Notes: generated by a model from the letters alone, not told the origin. 64,000 bases of DNA from Micromonospora pattaloongensis (GCF_900107255.1 NZ_FNPH01000003.1:248001-312000), one strand, 5' to 3'; counted from the stretch's first letter, positions 33,585 to 42,410 are shown. Numbers and translations: made by a program.

Positions 33585-33953
33585 TTAGTGGGTGGGGGGG
33601 ATGACGCGGAGGTGGCCGCGGCGGCCGGTCTGCTGCCCGGACTGCGGGTCCTCGGGCAACTCGTCGGCGCGGGGCGGGGCCGGGCGCGCCGCCTCGCGCA
33701 CCGCCTCGGCGAGCGCGACCAGGTCGTCGGTGGTCGGCGGCGGGGGCTCGAACTCGCCCTCGTGCCGCACGACCTCCCAGCCGCGCGGGGCGGTCAGGTT
33801 GCGGGCGTGCGGCTCACACAGGTCGTACGTGTGTGGCTCGGCAAATGCCGCGAGTGGCCCCACGACCGCCGTCGACTCGTTGTAGACATAGGTCAACGTG
33901 GCGACGGCCTGACGGGGGCAGCCGTTTCGGGAGCAACGCCGTGGTGACCTCAC
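33585..33953 (-). CDS. DUF3499 family protein
   Basis: A 122-aa actinobacteria-specific protein. The N-terminal RSPRRCSRNGCPRQAVATLTYVYNESTAVVGPLA has a C-x4-C pair and a later Cys (YDLCEPHARNLTAPRGWEVVRH), suggesting a small zinc-binding fold. The start GTG 33953 gives the usual family N-terminus; GTG 33962 is an alternative. In M. tuberculosis the homologous gene sits between manB and the zincin/whiB2 pair, so its presence here marks where the conserved backbone resumes after the accessory block. Function unknown. Confidence 0.82.
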   Translation of the reverse strand: MRSPRRCSRNGCPRQAVATLTYVYNESTAVVGPLAAFAEPHTYDLCEPHARNLTAPRGWEVVRHEGEFEPPPPTTDDLVALAEAVREAARPAPPRADELPEDPQSGQQTGRRGHLRVIPPTH

Positions 33954-34065
33954 GGCGGGCACGTTATCGCCCCGGCCGCCTCCGGCGGTCCGCTTGGCGT
34001 TGCGACACGCCGGCAACCGTGATCCGCCACATTTCCGTCGCCACCGCCGGACTACTCTGGCGTTC

Positions 34066-34530
34066 GTGAGCGAGGCATTGACCACGGGCGGAGAACACCG
34101 CCGCCGTGACGCGGCCCGGCGGATCCGGCGGGACCGGCACGGGCGCGGCCTGCGGGGCCGCCTGGTGCCCGCGACCGTGCCGCTGGCGCGGACGAAGGCG
34201 GAGGTCTTCGACGACCTGGTGCTGGACACCGTCGAGACGCTCGAACGCCGCTTCGCCAAGGAACTGGCCGGGGTCGAGTTCGCGGTGGAGGACGTGCCGC
34301 CGGACCTGAACGTCTACGACTCGGACGTGCTGGAGGACGGCGAGGTGCCGCTGGCGCGGCTGCTGCCCGGCCGGCCGGGTCGGCAGGAGGTGCCGCCGCG
34401 CATCGTGCTGTACCGGCGACCGCTGGAGTTCCGCGCGATGGACCGCGAAGACCTGGCCGACCTGGTGCACGACGTGATCATCGAGCAGGTGGCGAACCTG
34501 CTCGGGGTGGACCCGGACGAACTCGCCTAG
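34066..34530 (+). CDS. Zincin-like metallopeptidase family protein with degenerate active site
   Basis: A 154-aa protein of the small zincin (PF06262/DUF1025) family: MDREDLADLVHDVIIEQVANLLGVDPDEL at the C-terminus corresponds to the helix that in active members carries HExxHxxG. Here the aligned residues read EQVANLLG, so the two zinc His and the catalytic Glu are absent; protease activity is therefore unlikely from this site. GTG 34066 lacks a ribosome site, but TACTCT lies 7 nt upstream as a possible -10 for a leaderless mRNA. Adjacent to DUF3499 and whiB as in other actinobacteria. Confidence 0.8.
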   Translation: MSEALTTGGEHRRRDAARRIRRDRHGRGLRGRLVPATVPLARTKAEVFDDLVLDTVETLERRFAKELAGVEFAVEDVPPDLNVYDSDVLEDGEVPLARLLPGRPGRQEVPPRIVLYRRPLEFRAMDREDLADLVHDVIIEQVANLLGVDPDELA

Positions 34531-34579
34531 CGCGCCCGCCGGGACGCCCCGCGACGGCGCACCGGGGCCGGAAACGGCG

Positions 34580-34608
34580 GTCGGCCGGGTGGAGGCCACC
34601 CGGCCGAC
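34580..34608. terminator. Bidirectional terminator between zincin-like gene and whiB
   Basis: Perfect 13-bp inverted repeat (arms 34580-34592 and 34596-34608, GTCGGCCGGGTGG and its complement) with a 3-nt loop, in the middle of the 161-bp gap between two convergent genes. Confidence 0.8.
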
Positions 34609-34691
34609 GTCCGACTTGGTACGCGTATCCCGCGGTCATGTCCGCCAGCGGCTCCCGCGGACATTGTCCGCCGTCGACGTCGCCGGACGCC

Positions 34692-34949
34692 TCAGGCGAC
34701 CCGCCGCTTGAGCTTGCGCCGCTCCCGCTCGGACAGTCCACCCCAGATGCCGAACCGCTCGTCGTGGCCCAGCGCGTACTCCAGGCACTCGGCCTTCACG
34801 TCGCAGCGCGAACAGATGCGCTTCGCCTCACGGGTGGAGCCGCCCTTCTCCGGGAAGAACGCCTCGGGGTCGGTCTGCGAGCAGAGCGCCCGCTCCTGCC
34901 ACTCCGGCGCGTTCCCGAGCAGGTCGGCCACTTCGAGTCGGCCGTCCAT
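34692..34949 (-). CDS. whiB: WhiB-family transcriptional regulator (WhiB/WhmD type)
   Basis: An 85-aa iron-sulfur regulator. Four cluster-binding Cys are present (Cys23, Cys46, Cys49, Cys55, pattern C-x22-C-x2-C-x5-C), then the GIWGG turn (67-71) and a basic tail LSERERRKLKRRVA that contacts DNA. Its neighbours (DUF3499, zincin-like gene, fbiA/fbiB) identify it as the orthologue of Streptomyces whiB and mycobacterial whiB2/whmD, needed for septation and sporulation, acting with WhiA in Streptomyces. ATG 34949 has AAGGAGG 8 nt upstream, one of the strongest ribosome sites in the window. The long upstream region holds a BldD-like palindrome. Confidence 0.92.
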   Translation of the reverse strand: MDGRLEVADLLGNAPEWQERALCSQTDPEAFFPEKGGSTREAKRICSRCDVKAECLEYALGHDERFGIWGGLSERERRKLKRRVA

Positions 34950-35516
34950 CGTCAGTGCCTCCTTATCGCGCGCCCGCGTCGTACGCCGGCGCAACCCCCC
35001 ACGCGGAAGGCGTGTCCAATTCGTCCGTACGGTCCGCGTTTCGCCCGTCCCGTTCGAACGACCCCACCGAAATTACACGCGTGTAATGCGTGCGTAGTCA
35101 AGCGGAACCTGATAAATGGGGGGCTTCTCCTGACACCGTCCCGGGGGGAGCCGCGACGGGGCCGAAACCGCTCCCGCAATCTGCCCTATCGACCGAAACC
35201 CCAAACCGGTAACGGTTACCCCGGCGAGTCGCGCAAAAAACCGGCCGTGGCGGACCGTAAGTATGAGGTCACGTTCGGCGATCATGCTGGCACACCTCAC
35301 CGCGAGGTGTCAGCGGAACGACGAAGGGCCGGCCTCCGGGACGCCGCAAAACACGCCGCAACCCGCGATTTCCACCCGATCGGCCGATCCGCACCCGGCA
35401 CGGACAGTAACCCGATCACTCCATTTGGTCGATGAGCACCGGCCGCCGCAACGACCGGCCGAACTCGGCGACCGCGCCACCGCGCCACCGACGCGGACCC
35501 CCGGGCGCCGCGACGT
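34950..35516. other. Long non-coding region between whiB and fbiC
   Basis: This 567-bp stretch has no convincing gene. It is less GC-rich than its surroundings and rich in dyads: the 16-bp palindrome at 35072-35087; GGTAAC-G-GTTACC at 35208-35220; and ACACCTC / GAGGTGT (35292-35298, 35304-35310). It must carry the whiB promoter(s), possibly several developmental ones, and the 3-prime end of the fbiC transcript. A small RNA cannot be excluded. Confidence 0.5.
35072..35087. promoter_or_regulatory. Perfect 16-bp palindrome, BldD-like, upstream of whiB
   Basis: ATTACACGCGTGTAAT is a perfect palindrome 123 nt upstream of the whiB start codon. Its half-sites TTACAC and GTGTAA fit the half-sites of the Streptomyces BldD consensus (TNACNC / GNGTNA), although they are 2 nt apart instead of 1. 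BldD is known to target whiB in Streptomyces. Confidence 0.55.
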
Positions 35517-38066
35517 TCAGCGCAGCTGGCCGTACGCCGTCGTGCGCTGCCGCGCGGTACGCCCGGCGGCCGCCGCGATCGCCTCCAGCTGGGCCACCGT
35601 GCGGGCGGAGCCGTTCTCCGAGCCCGCCATCCGGGAGATGGTCTCCTCCATCAGGGTGCCGCCGAGGTCGTTGCAGCCGCCGCGCAGCATCGCCACCGTG
35701 CCCTCGTCGCCGAGCTTCACCCAGGAGCACTGGATGTTGGCGATCCGGCCGTGCAGCAGCAGCCGCGCCATCGCGTGCACCACCCGGTTCTCCCGCCACG
35801 TCGGACCGGGGCGGGCGATCCCGGCCAGATAGATCGGGGCGTTGGTGTGCACGAACGGCAGCGCGACGAACTCGGTGAAGCCGCCGGTGCGGTCCTGGAC
35901 GTCGGCCAGCACCCGGAAGTGCCCGAGCCACTGTCGCGGGTGGTCCACGTGGCCGTACATCATCGTCGAGCTCGACCGGATCCCCAGCTCGTGCGCCGTG
36001 CTCACCACCTCGACCCAGGTGGCGGCCGGGAGCTTGCCCTTGGTCAGCACCCAGCGCACGTCGTCGTCGAGGATCTCGGCGGCGGTGCCGGGGATCGTGT
36101 CCAGCCCCGCGTCCCGCAGCAGTCCGAGCCACTCGCGCACCGGAACGCCGGCCTTACCCGCCGCGGTGACGATCTCCATCGGCGAGAAGGCGTGCACGTG
36201 CAGACCGGGGACCCGTTCCTTGACGGCCCGGACCAGATCCGCGTACGCGGTCACCGGCAGCTTCGGGTCGATGCCGCCCTGCATGCACACCTCGGTCGCC
36301 CCCGCCCGCCAGGCCTCCTCCGCCCGATCGGCGACCTGCGTCAGCGACAGCCGGAACGCGTCGGCGTCCCGCTCCCGCTGCGCGAACGCGCAGAACCGGC
36401 AGCCCACGTAGCAGACGTTGGTGAAGTTGATGTTCCGGTTGACCACGTAGGTCACGTCGTCGCCGACCACGTCGCGCCGCACGTCGTCGGCGATCCGGCA
36501 CAGCTCGTCCAGCGCCGCCCCGTCGGCGGCGAAGAGCGCCAGCGCGGCCGCCTCGTGCCGCGGCTCCAGCAGCGCGGCCGGGTCGTCGCCGGCGAGCCGC
36601 AGCCCGGCCCGCAGATCCGCCGGGAGCGCGGCGACGGACGGCGCGCCGGTCAGGTGCGCGGCAACCTCCGTCCAGTCGCCGTAGACGGAGTCGAAGTCGC
36701 CGCGGCGGTCGCCGGTGCGGCCGGTCGTGTCGATCGTATGGTGCAGATCCGTGCGACCCCCCGGAACGAACGCCTCCTCCGGCTCCTGCCACGGCCGCCC
36801 CACCGGGCGCGCCGCCTCGACCGCCAGACCCGTCGCCGGATCGGCCAGCGCGGACACGTGCGGCAGCAGCCGCGGGTCGAGCCACGGATCGCCGCGCCGC
36901 ACGTACTCGGGGTAGATGGTCAGCCGCTCCCGCAGCGTGAACCCGGCCGCGGCCGACCGCGCCGCCAGCTCGTCGATCTGCGGCCACGGCCGCTCCGGGT
37001 TGACGTGGTCGGGCGTCACCGGCGACACCCCGCCCCAGTCGTCGATCCCCGCGCGCAGCAGCAGCGCGTACTCGTCGTCGATCAGGTTCGGCGGGGCCTG
37101 GATCCGGGCCTTCGGCCCGAGCACCACCCGGGCCACCGCGATCGTCGCCGCCAGCTCACGCAGCTCCGCGTCCGGCATGCCCCGCATCGCGGTGTCCGGC
37201 TTGGCGCGGAAGTTCTGCACGATGACTTCCTGGATGTGCCCGTACTCGCGGGCCGCGCGGCGGATCGCGAACAGCGCGTCGGCCCGCTCGGCGAGCGTCT
37301 CGCCGATGCCGATCAGGATGCCGGTGGTGAACGGCACCCCGACCCGGCCGGCGTCCTCCAGCACCCGCAACCGCACCGCCGGCTCCTTGTCCGGGGAGCC
37401 GTAGTGCGGGCCACCGGGCTCCGACCAGAGCCGCGTCGCGGTCGTCTCCAGCATCATGCCCATGCTCGGCGCGACCGGCTTGAGCCGCTGCAGCTCCGCC
37501 CAGGACAACACGCCCGGGTTGAGGTGCGGCAGCAGCCCGGTCTCCTCCAGCACCGCGATCGCGCTGGCCCGCACGTAGTCCAGGGTGGAGTCGTATCCCC
37601 GCTCGTCCAGCCACTGCCGGGCCGCCGGCCACCGCTGTTCCGGCCGGTCCCCCAGCGTGAACAGCGCCTCCTTGCACCCCTGCGCCGCGCCCGCGCGGGC
37701 GATCGCCAGCACCTCGTCGCGGTCGAGGAACGCCGCGGGCAGCCGGTGCGGAACCGTCGCGAACGTGCAGTAGTGGCAGCGGTCCCGGCAGAGCCGGGTC
37801 AGCGGGATGAAGACCTTCTTCGAGTACGTCACCACGCCGGGCCGGCCCGCCTCGCGCAGCCCCGCGTCGCGCACCGCGCCGGCGACACCCAGCAACTCGT
37901 CCAGGTGCCCGTCGCGCGCGGCGAGCAGCACCGCCGCCTCCTGCACGTCGAGCCCGCGGCCGTCCGCCGCCCGCCGCAGCGCGCGCCGCAACGCCGCTTC
38001 CGTCGGCGCGGACCCGTCCGGCCGCGCGAGTGCCTGGTTCGATCCCGATTGCGTGCGATCAGCCAC
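35517..38066 (-). CDS. fbiC: FO synthase (bifunctional CofG/CofH radical SAM enzyme)
   Basis: Makes 7,8-didemethyl-8-hydroxy-5-deazariboflavin (FO), the chromophore of coenzyme F420, from tyrosine and the flavin precursor 5-amino-6-ribitylamino-uracil. The 849-aa protein is the actinobacterial fusion of CofG (N-terminal) and CofH (C-terminal). Each half has a radical-SAM cluster motif: Cys93-x3-Cys97-x2-Cys100 in [10 protein letters not shown] and Cys552-x3-Cys556-x2-Cys559 in CYVGCRFC. The typical blocks [12 protein letters not shown] and [14 protein letters not shown] [13 protein letters not shown] are present. The later F420 genes fbiA and fbiB lie 1.2 kb away on the opposite strand; fbiD is not in the window. 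Confidence 0.95.
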   Translation of the reverse strand: MADRTQSGSNQALARPDGSAPTEAALRRALRRAADGRGLDVQEAAVLLAARDGHLDELLGVAGAVRDAGLREAGRPGVVTYSKKVFIPLTRLCRDRCHYCTFATVPHRLPAAFLDRDEVLAIARAGAAQGCKEALFTLGDRPEQRWPAARQWLDERGYDSTLDYVRASAIAVLEETGLLPHLNPGVLSWAELQRLKPVAPSMGMMLETTATRLWSEPGGPHYGSPDKEPAVRLRVLEDAGRVGVPFTTGILIGIGETLAERADALFAIRRAAREYGHIQEVIVQNFRAKPDTAMRGMPDAELRELAATIAVARVVLGPKARIQAPPNLIDDEYALLLRAGIDDWGGVSPVTPDHVNPERPWPQIDELAARSAAAGFTLRERLTIYPEYVRRGDPWLDPRLLPHVSALADPATGLAVEAARPVGRPWQEPEEAFVPGGRTDLHHTIDTTGRTGDRRGDFDSVYGDWTEVAAHLTGAPSVAALPADLRAGLRLAGDDPAALLEPRHEAAALALFAADGAALDELCRIADDVRRDVVGDDVTYVVNRNINFTNVCYVGCRFCAFAQRERDADAFRLSLTQVADRAEEAWRAGATEVCMQGGIDPKLPVTAYADLVRAVKERVPGLHVHAFSPMEIVTAAGKAGVPVREWLGLLRDAGLDTIPGTAAEILDDDVRWVLTKGKLPAATWVEVVSTAHELGIRSSSTMMYGHVDHPRQWLGHFRVLADVQDRTGGFTEFVALPFVHTNAPIYLAGIARPGPTWRENRVVHAMARLLLHGRIANIQCSWVKLGDEGTVAMLRGGCNDLGGTLMEETISRMAGSENGSARTVAQLEAIAAAAGRTARQRTTAYGQLR

Positions 38067-38121
38067 CCGGAAAGCCTAGGCCCTGCCACCGTCGACGCAG
38101 TGCGGTGAACGCCACATGGAC

Positions 38122-38151
38122 GTGGCGGGCGCCCCACGGGGCACCCGCCAC
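38122..38151 (-). terminator. Terminator after the membrane-protein gene
   Basis: 14-bp arms (38122-38135 and 38138-38151, GTGGCGGG... / ...CCCGCCAC) with one mismatch and a 2-nt loop, 18 nt past the stop codon at 38169. It also separates this gene from fbiC downstream. Confidence 0.7.
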
Positions 38152-38168
38152 GAATGTCACCGCCGGCG

Positions 38169-39125
38169 TTACCGCGGATCCTCCGGCTTGATCACCTGGG
38201 TGCGCTGGCCGTCGTCCTCCGACCCGCTCGGCTGCTCCCCGCCCGGCTGCGCGCCGAGCGGCTTGATGACCTGCGTGCGCTCCCCCGTCTCGCCGTCGCC
38301 GGTCGGCTGCGGCGGCACCGGGATCGACTGGGTCGGCTCGGCCGCGGGCGGCGTCGAGACAGGCGCCGCGCCCGGCTGCGCCGGGGGCGCGGCGTGCGGC
38401 GCCGGCGGAGCCGACTGGGGCGCGGGCGGGAACGACTGCGGGGCGCCCGGGTACGGGGCACCGAACTGCGGCTGACCGGGCGCGCCGGACTGCCCGTACG
38501 GCGGCGCGGGGTAGCCGGGCTGACCGTACGGGTAGCCCTGCGGGTGGCCGCCCTGCGGTGCGCCGTACTGCTGCGGGTAGCCGGGCTGGCCGTACGGGTG
38601 CGGCTGGCCGTACACACCGGGCTGCGGCTTCGGCTTGGGCACGTAGTAGAGGGTGCGCCAGAGCTTGAACACGGCGTACGCGGCGACGCCGAGAACGGCG
38701 AGCCAGGCGAGCCGGACCAGCAGGGTCAGGAAGCCGAGCCACACGCTGCGCTCCATGAGCGCCACCAGTCCGATCAGCACCCCGAAGAGCACCCCGAAGA
38801 ACGCGGCGACGGCGTACTCGACCAGGGCGATCAGCGTGATCAGCTTGGCCCGGCGGACGGCCGGCCGGACGTGGGTGGCGAGCAGCACCGCCACGATCGG
38901 CAGCGCGATGGTGGTCAGGCTGACGAAGCCGTCGAAGCTGCCGGCCGCGCGCAACGTGAACGGTGCGGTGAACTCGGTGTCCGAGAAGAGCAGTCGGAGC
39001 AGCGCGACGAACATGAAGACGGCGTTGGCGCCGAGGAGTACCAGGGCGGCGAGCTCGCGGAGGGGCTTCGTGATCTCACTGGCCGGCGCACCGTCGGTGG
39101 GCGCGGCCCCGGGTTGGGTGGTCAA
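38169..39125 (-). CDS. Membrane protein with Gln/Pro/Gly-rich cytoplasmic tail and TQVIKP motifs
   Basis: A 318-aa protein of unknown function. After a short polar N-terminus come about four or five transmembrane helices (residues about 25-175, for example LAALVLLGANAVFMFVALL and FVSLTTIALPIVAVLLATHV). The remaining 140 residues are a disordered tail of YGQPGYP/YGQPHPYG-type repeats, then a Pro/Ala stretch, closing with ERTQVIKP and QRTQVIKP. These end motifs resemble the TQILP motifs of the unrelated protein at 5469. TTG 39125 was chosen: GGGGG lies 4-5 nt upstream and the sequence before it has no coding character. Divergent from fbiA, with a 144-bp shared upstream region. Confidence 0.72.
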   Translation of the reverse strand: MTTQPGAAPTDGAPASEITKPLRELAALVLLGANAVFMFVALLRLLFSDTEFTAPFTLRAAGSFDGFVSLTTIALPIVAVLLATHVRPAVRRAKLITLIALVEYAVAAFFGVLFGVLIGLVALMERSVWLGFLTLLVRLAWLAVLGVAAYAVFKLWRTLYYVPKPKPQPGVYGQPHPYGQPGYPQQYGAPQGGHPQGYPYGQPGYPAPPYGQSGAPGQPQFGAPYPGAPQSFPPAPQSAPPAPHAAPPAQPGAAPVSTPPAAEPTQSIPVPPQPTGDGETGERTQVIKPLGAQPGGEQPSGSEDDGQRTQVIKPEDPR

Positions 39126-39269
39126 TGATCCCCCTGTGCACAGATGGCGGACGGATGCGCCCGTGAGCGTAGCCGGACGGGCTGTCCGTTGAATCCCCGA
39201 AGTGAGCGCCATCGAAACCGCGCAACCCGCCGTGCGGCGCGGATCCCGACGTAGGCGAGGATGGGCGGC

Positions 39270-40220
39270 ATGCACATCGTGGTACTTGCCGGGGGCATCG
39301 GCGGGGCCCGCTTCCTGACCGGCGTGCGCGCGTACGCGGGTCAGATCGGTGCCGAGGTGACCGCCGTGGTCAACGTCGGTGACGACGCGATCATGCACGG
39401 CCTGCGGATCTGCCCCGACCTGGACAGCGTGATGTACACGCTCGGCGGGGCCGCCGATCCGGAACGCGGCTGGGGCCGCGCCGCCGAGACCTGGACGGTG
39501 AAGGAGGAGCTCGCCGCGTACGGGGCCGAGCCCACCTGGTTCGGGCTGGGCGACCGGGACATCGCCACGCACCTGGTCCGCACGACCATGATGAACGCCG
39601 GATACCCGCTCTCGGCCGTCACCGAGGCGCTCTGCGCGCGTTGGCGACCCGGAGTACGCCTGCTGCCCGCCACCGACGAGCGGCTGGAGACGCACGTGGT
39701 GGTCGAGACCAACGACGGCCAGCGGGCGATCCACTTCCAGGAGTGGTGGGTGCGGTACCGGGGTGAGATCCCGACCCGCCGGTTCGTGTTCGTCGGCGCC
39801 GACGCGGCCCGGCCCGCGCCCGGCGTGCTCGACGCGCTCGCCGGCGCCGACGTGGTGCTGCTGGCGCCCAGCAACCCGGTCGTGAGCATCGCTCCGATCC
39901 TGGCCGTGCCGGGGCTACGGGAGGCGCTGACCGGCAACCGGGCACCGGTCGTCGGGGTCTCCCCCATCATCGGCGGCGCGCCCGTGCGCGGCATGGCCGA
40001 CAAATGCCTGTCGGTGATCGGGGCTGAGTGCAGCGCGGCCGGCGTGGGCCGGCTGTACGGGGCGCGCCGCGACGGCGGGCTGCTGGACGGCTGGCTCGTC
40101 GACACCACCGACGCCGGCGCCGAGGTGCCGGGCGTGACGGTGCGGTCGGCGCCACTGTGGATGTCCGACGAGGCGGCGACGACGGCGATGGTGCGGGACG
40201 CGATGGAGTTGACGCGATGA
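39270..40220 (+). CDS. fbiA: 2-phospho-L-lactate/phosphoenolpyruvyl transferase (CofD/FbiA)
   Basis: Transfers a three-carbon phospho-acid moiety to FO, giving (dehydro-)F420-0. The 316-aa product starts MHIVVLAGGIGGARFL, the nucleotide-binding Gly-rich loop of the family, and has the conserved NVGDDAIMHGLRICPDLDSVMYTL, FGLGDRDIATHLVRT, LPATDERLETHVVV and VGVSPIIGGAPVRGMADKCL blocks. ATG 39270 gives the canonical start; ATG 39261 would add three residues but touches the purine-rich ribosome site. It overlaps fbiB by 4 nt (ATGA). Confidence 0.93.
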   Translation: MHIVVLAGGIGGARFLTGVRAYAGQIGAEVTAVVNVGDDAIMHGLRICPDLDSVMYTLGGAADPERGWGRAAETWTVKEELAAYGAEPTWFGLGDRDIATHLVRTTMMNAGYPLSAVTEALCARWRPGVRLLPATDERLETHVVVETNDGQRAIHFQEWWVRYRGEIPTRRFVFVGADAARPAPGVLDALAGADVVLLAPSNPVVSIAPILAVPGLREALTGNRAPVVGVSPIIGGAPVRGMADKCLSVIGAECSAAGVGRLYGARRDGGLLDGWLVDTTDAGAEVPGVTVRSAPLWMSDEAATTAMVRDAMELTR

Positions 40221-41353
40221 GCGGGCGGCACAGCGCGCCGGAGCCGCAGAACGCCGAGCGGGTGCTCGAGATCCTGCCGGTGCGGGGCATCGGCGACGTG
40301 ACCCCCGGTGACGACCTGGCGGCGCTGATCGGGGGCGCGGCGCCGTGGCTGCGCGACGGTGACGTGCTCGTGGTCACCAGCAAGATCGTGTCGAAGGCGG
40401 AGGGCCGGCTGGTCGACGTGCCGACCGGGGAGCCGGAGCGGGCGGCCGCGCGCGAGGAGGTGCTGGCCGCGGAGACGGCCCGCCCGGTGGCGCGACGCGG
40501 TCCGACCCGGATCGTGCAGACCCACCACGGCTTCGTCATGGCGGCGGCCGGGATCGACGCGTCCAACGTGGACGCGTCCCGGCTGGTGCTGCTCCCGAAG
40601 GACCCGGACGCCTCGGCCCGCGCCCTGCGGGCGGCGCTGCGGGAACGGCACGGCGTCGACGTGGCGGTGATCGTCTCCGACACCATGGGCCGGCCGTGGC
40701 GCAACGGCCTGACCGACGTGGCGCTCGGGGCGGCCGGGATCGGGCCGATCCGCGACCACCGCGGCGAGACCGACCCGTACGGCAACGAGCTGTCCATCAC
40801 CCAGATGGCCGTGATTGACGAGCTGGCCGGCGCCGGCGAGCTGGTCAAGGGCAAGTGCGACCAGGTGCCGGTCGCGGTGGTGCGCGGCTACCTCGCGGCC
40901 GCGGAGCCCGACGACGGCCCCGGCGCGGTGGCGCTGGTCCGCGACGCCGCCCAGGACCTGTTCTCGCTCGGCACCGCCGAGGCGACCGCGGCCGGTCTGC
41001 TCGCGGCCGCGACGCTGGCCGACGGGACGGCCCCGCCGCACGCCCCGGTCGATCCGGCCGCGGTGGCCCGCGCGATCGCCGCCGTGGCCGCGGTGATCGC
41101 GCCCGGCACGGCGTTCACCCACACCACCGACCCCGAGGTACGCCAGCGGCTCGCGCCGCAGGCCCCCCGCGGGGCCTCCGGGCTGATCCTGTGCCGGCTG
41201 CCCGCGCCCGCGACGCCGGGCGATCTGATCCGCCTCGGCGCCGACCTGCACCGGTTGCGCGCCGCGCTCGCCGCCGAGGCGGTGGCCAGCACCCCGCTCG
41301 CGGTCCCGGCTTCCGACGACGACCGCCCCCTCGCCGCCCTCCTCGCCGTCTGA
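40217..41353 (+). CDS. fbiB: Coenzyme F420-0:L-glutamate ligase, short form lacking the nitroreductase domain
   Basis: GTP-dependent ligase that adds gamma-linked glutamates to F420-0. Residues about 15-265 form the CofE domain: ILPVRGIGDVTPGDDLAAL, VVTSKIVSKAEGR, VIVSDTMGRPWRNGLTDVALG and DPYGNELSITQMAVIDELAGAGELVKGKCDQVPVAVVRG. The total of 378 aa is shorter than mycobacterial FbiB (about 450 aa), and the remaining 110 residues are Ala-rich without the FMN-binding nitroreductase pattern that reduces dehydro-F420-0. Coupled to fbiA by an ATGA overlap. Ends inside a hairpin shared with the convergent gene. Confidence 0.88.
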   Translation: MSGRHSAPEPQNAERVLEILPVRGIGDVTPGDDLAALIGGAAPWLRDGDVLVVTSKIVSKAEGRLVDVPTGEPERAAAREEVLAAETARPVARRGPTRIVQTHHGFVMAAAGIDASNVDASRLVLLPKDPDASARALRAALRERHGVDVAVIVSDTMGRPWRNGLTDVALGAAGIGPIRDHRGETDPYGNELSITQMAVIDELAGAGELVKGKCDQVPVAVVRGYLAAAEPDDGPGAVALVRDAAQDLFSLGTAEATAAGLLAAATLADGTAPPHAPVDPAAVARAIAAVAAVIAPGTAFTHTTDPEVRQRLAPQAPRGASGLILCRLPAPATPGDLIRLGADLHRLRAALAAEAVASTPLAVPASDDDRPLAALLAV

Positions 41354-41405
41354 CCGCCCTGCGCAGGCCCCGCCGGCCCCGCCGGCCCCCCGGAGCCTGC
41401 GGTCA
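41351..41405. terminator. Bidirectional terminator overlapping both stop codons
   Basis: TGACCGC (41351-41357) plus GCAGGC (41363-41368) can pair with GCCTGC-GGTCA (41395-41405) as an interrupted stem of about 12 bp. The outer stem bases are the stop codons of fbiB and of the convergent ArsR-like gene. Confidence 0.5.
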
Positions 41406-42410
41406 GGACTGGTCGAGCATGGCCCGGCCGAGCGGGGTGAGGGTGTGCAGCACGGTGTTGCGGTCCCGGTGGCTGACCAGCAGACCGGCGTTGCGCAGCA
41501 CGGTCGCGTGCTGGCTGGCCGCCGCCGCGGAGATGCCCAGCCGACGCGCCACCTCCCCCGTCGAGCAGCCCCCGTCGACCACCTCGAGGACGGCGGCGCG
41601 GGTGCGGCCGAGCAGCGCCGCCAACGCGTCCCGCCCACCGGCCGGCGCCGACGCGCGCCCCGCACCGGCCTCCGGCGAGGGCGCCAGCCCGCGCAGCCGA
41701 TCGACCGGGTAGACGAGCACCGGCGGCAGGGTGGGGTCGACGAGCGCGACCGGGGTGCGGGCGCAGAAGAACGAGGGCACCAGCAGCAGGCCGCGACCGT
41801 CCAGGTGCAGCTCGCGCCGCGCCGGGTAGTCGAGCACCCGCAGCACCCCCGACTCCCACTGCATCGCCGGGCGCAGGCTGGTCAGCAGCGCCTCCGCGCC
41901 CCCGTCGAGCAGCGCCCGCGCCCGCCGCGTCCGGTCCGCCTCGACGGCCGCCTGGATGCGCTCCCAGTACGGCGCGATCGCCACATCGCGGTAGTGCTCC
42001 ATCGAGTCGGTCAGCTGTTGCAGCATCTCGGGCTCGCCGCGCGCCAGCGCGGACGCGGTCGGGGGCAGCGGTTTCTCGGCGGCGAGCAGGGTGAGATCGC
42101 GGTGCAGGATCTCCGGTGGGGTGGCCCGGACCGCCGCCAACCCCGCCTCGAACCCCTGCAGGCTGTTGTACGGGGTCAGGAAATCCGGGAAGTAGCCGCG
42201 CGGCGGGTTGAGGGCGAAGAGCAGGCGCAGGTCGCGGCTGCCGCTGTCGCGGCGCAGCGCGCGGGACACGTCCCGGCGCCAGCCGGCCATGACCGGGTCG
42301 CCGCTGCGCCCCTGCAGCAGGTGCAGGCTCAGCACGAGCTCCCAGACCGGGTCGGCGGGGGCGACCCGGGTCCGGGCGATGTCCTCGCCGGAGAAGAAGA
42401 TTCTCAGCAC
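41403..42410 (-). CDS. ArsR-like winged-helix transcriptional regulator with long N-terminal domain
   Basis: A 335-aa regulator. The C-terminal 75 residues form an ArsR-type winged helix (LGRTRAAVLEVVDGGCSTGEVARRLGISAAAASQHATVLRNAGLLVSHRDRN). The N-terminal 230 residues match the DUF5937-type sensor domain of actinobacteria (LRIFFSGEDIARTRVAPADPVWELVLSLHLLQ; NPPRGYFPDFLTP). Start GTG 42410 has GGGAG 6 nt upstream and gives the family N-terminus LRIFFSGED. Ligand and targets unknown; no adjacent gene is an obvious target. Confidence 0.8.
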   Translation of the reverse strand: MLRIFFSGEDIARTRVAPADPVWELVLSLHLLQGRSGDPVMAGWRRDVSRALRRDSGSRDLRLLFALNPPRGYFPDFLTPYNSLQGFEAGLAAVRATPPEILHRDLTLLAAEKPLPPTASALARGEPEMLQQLTDSMEHYRDVAIAPYWERIQAAVEADRTRRARALLDGGAEALLTSLRPAMQWESGVLRVLDYPARRELHLDGRGLLLVPSFFCARTPVALVDPTLPPVLVYPVDRLRGLAPSPEAGAGRASAPAGGRDALAALLGRTRAAVLEVVDGGCSTGEVARRLGISAAAASQHATVLRNAGLLVSHRDRNTVLHTLTPLGRAMLDQS

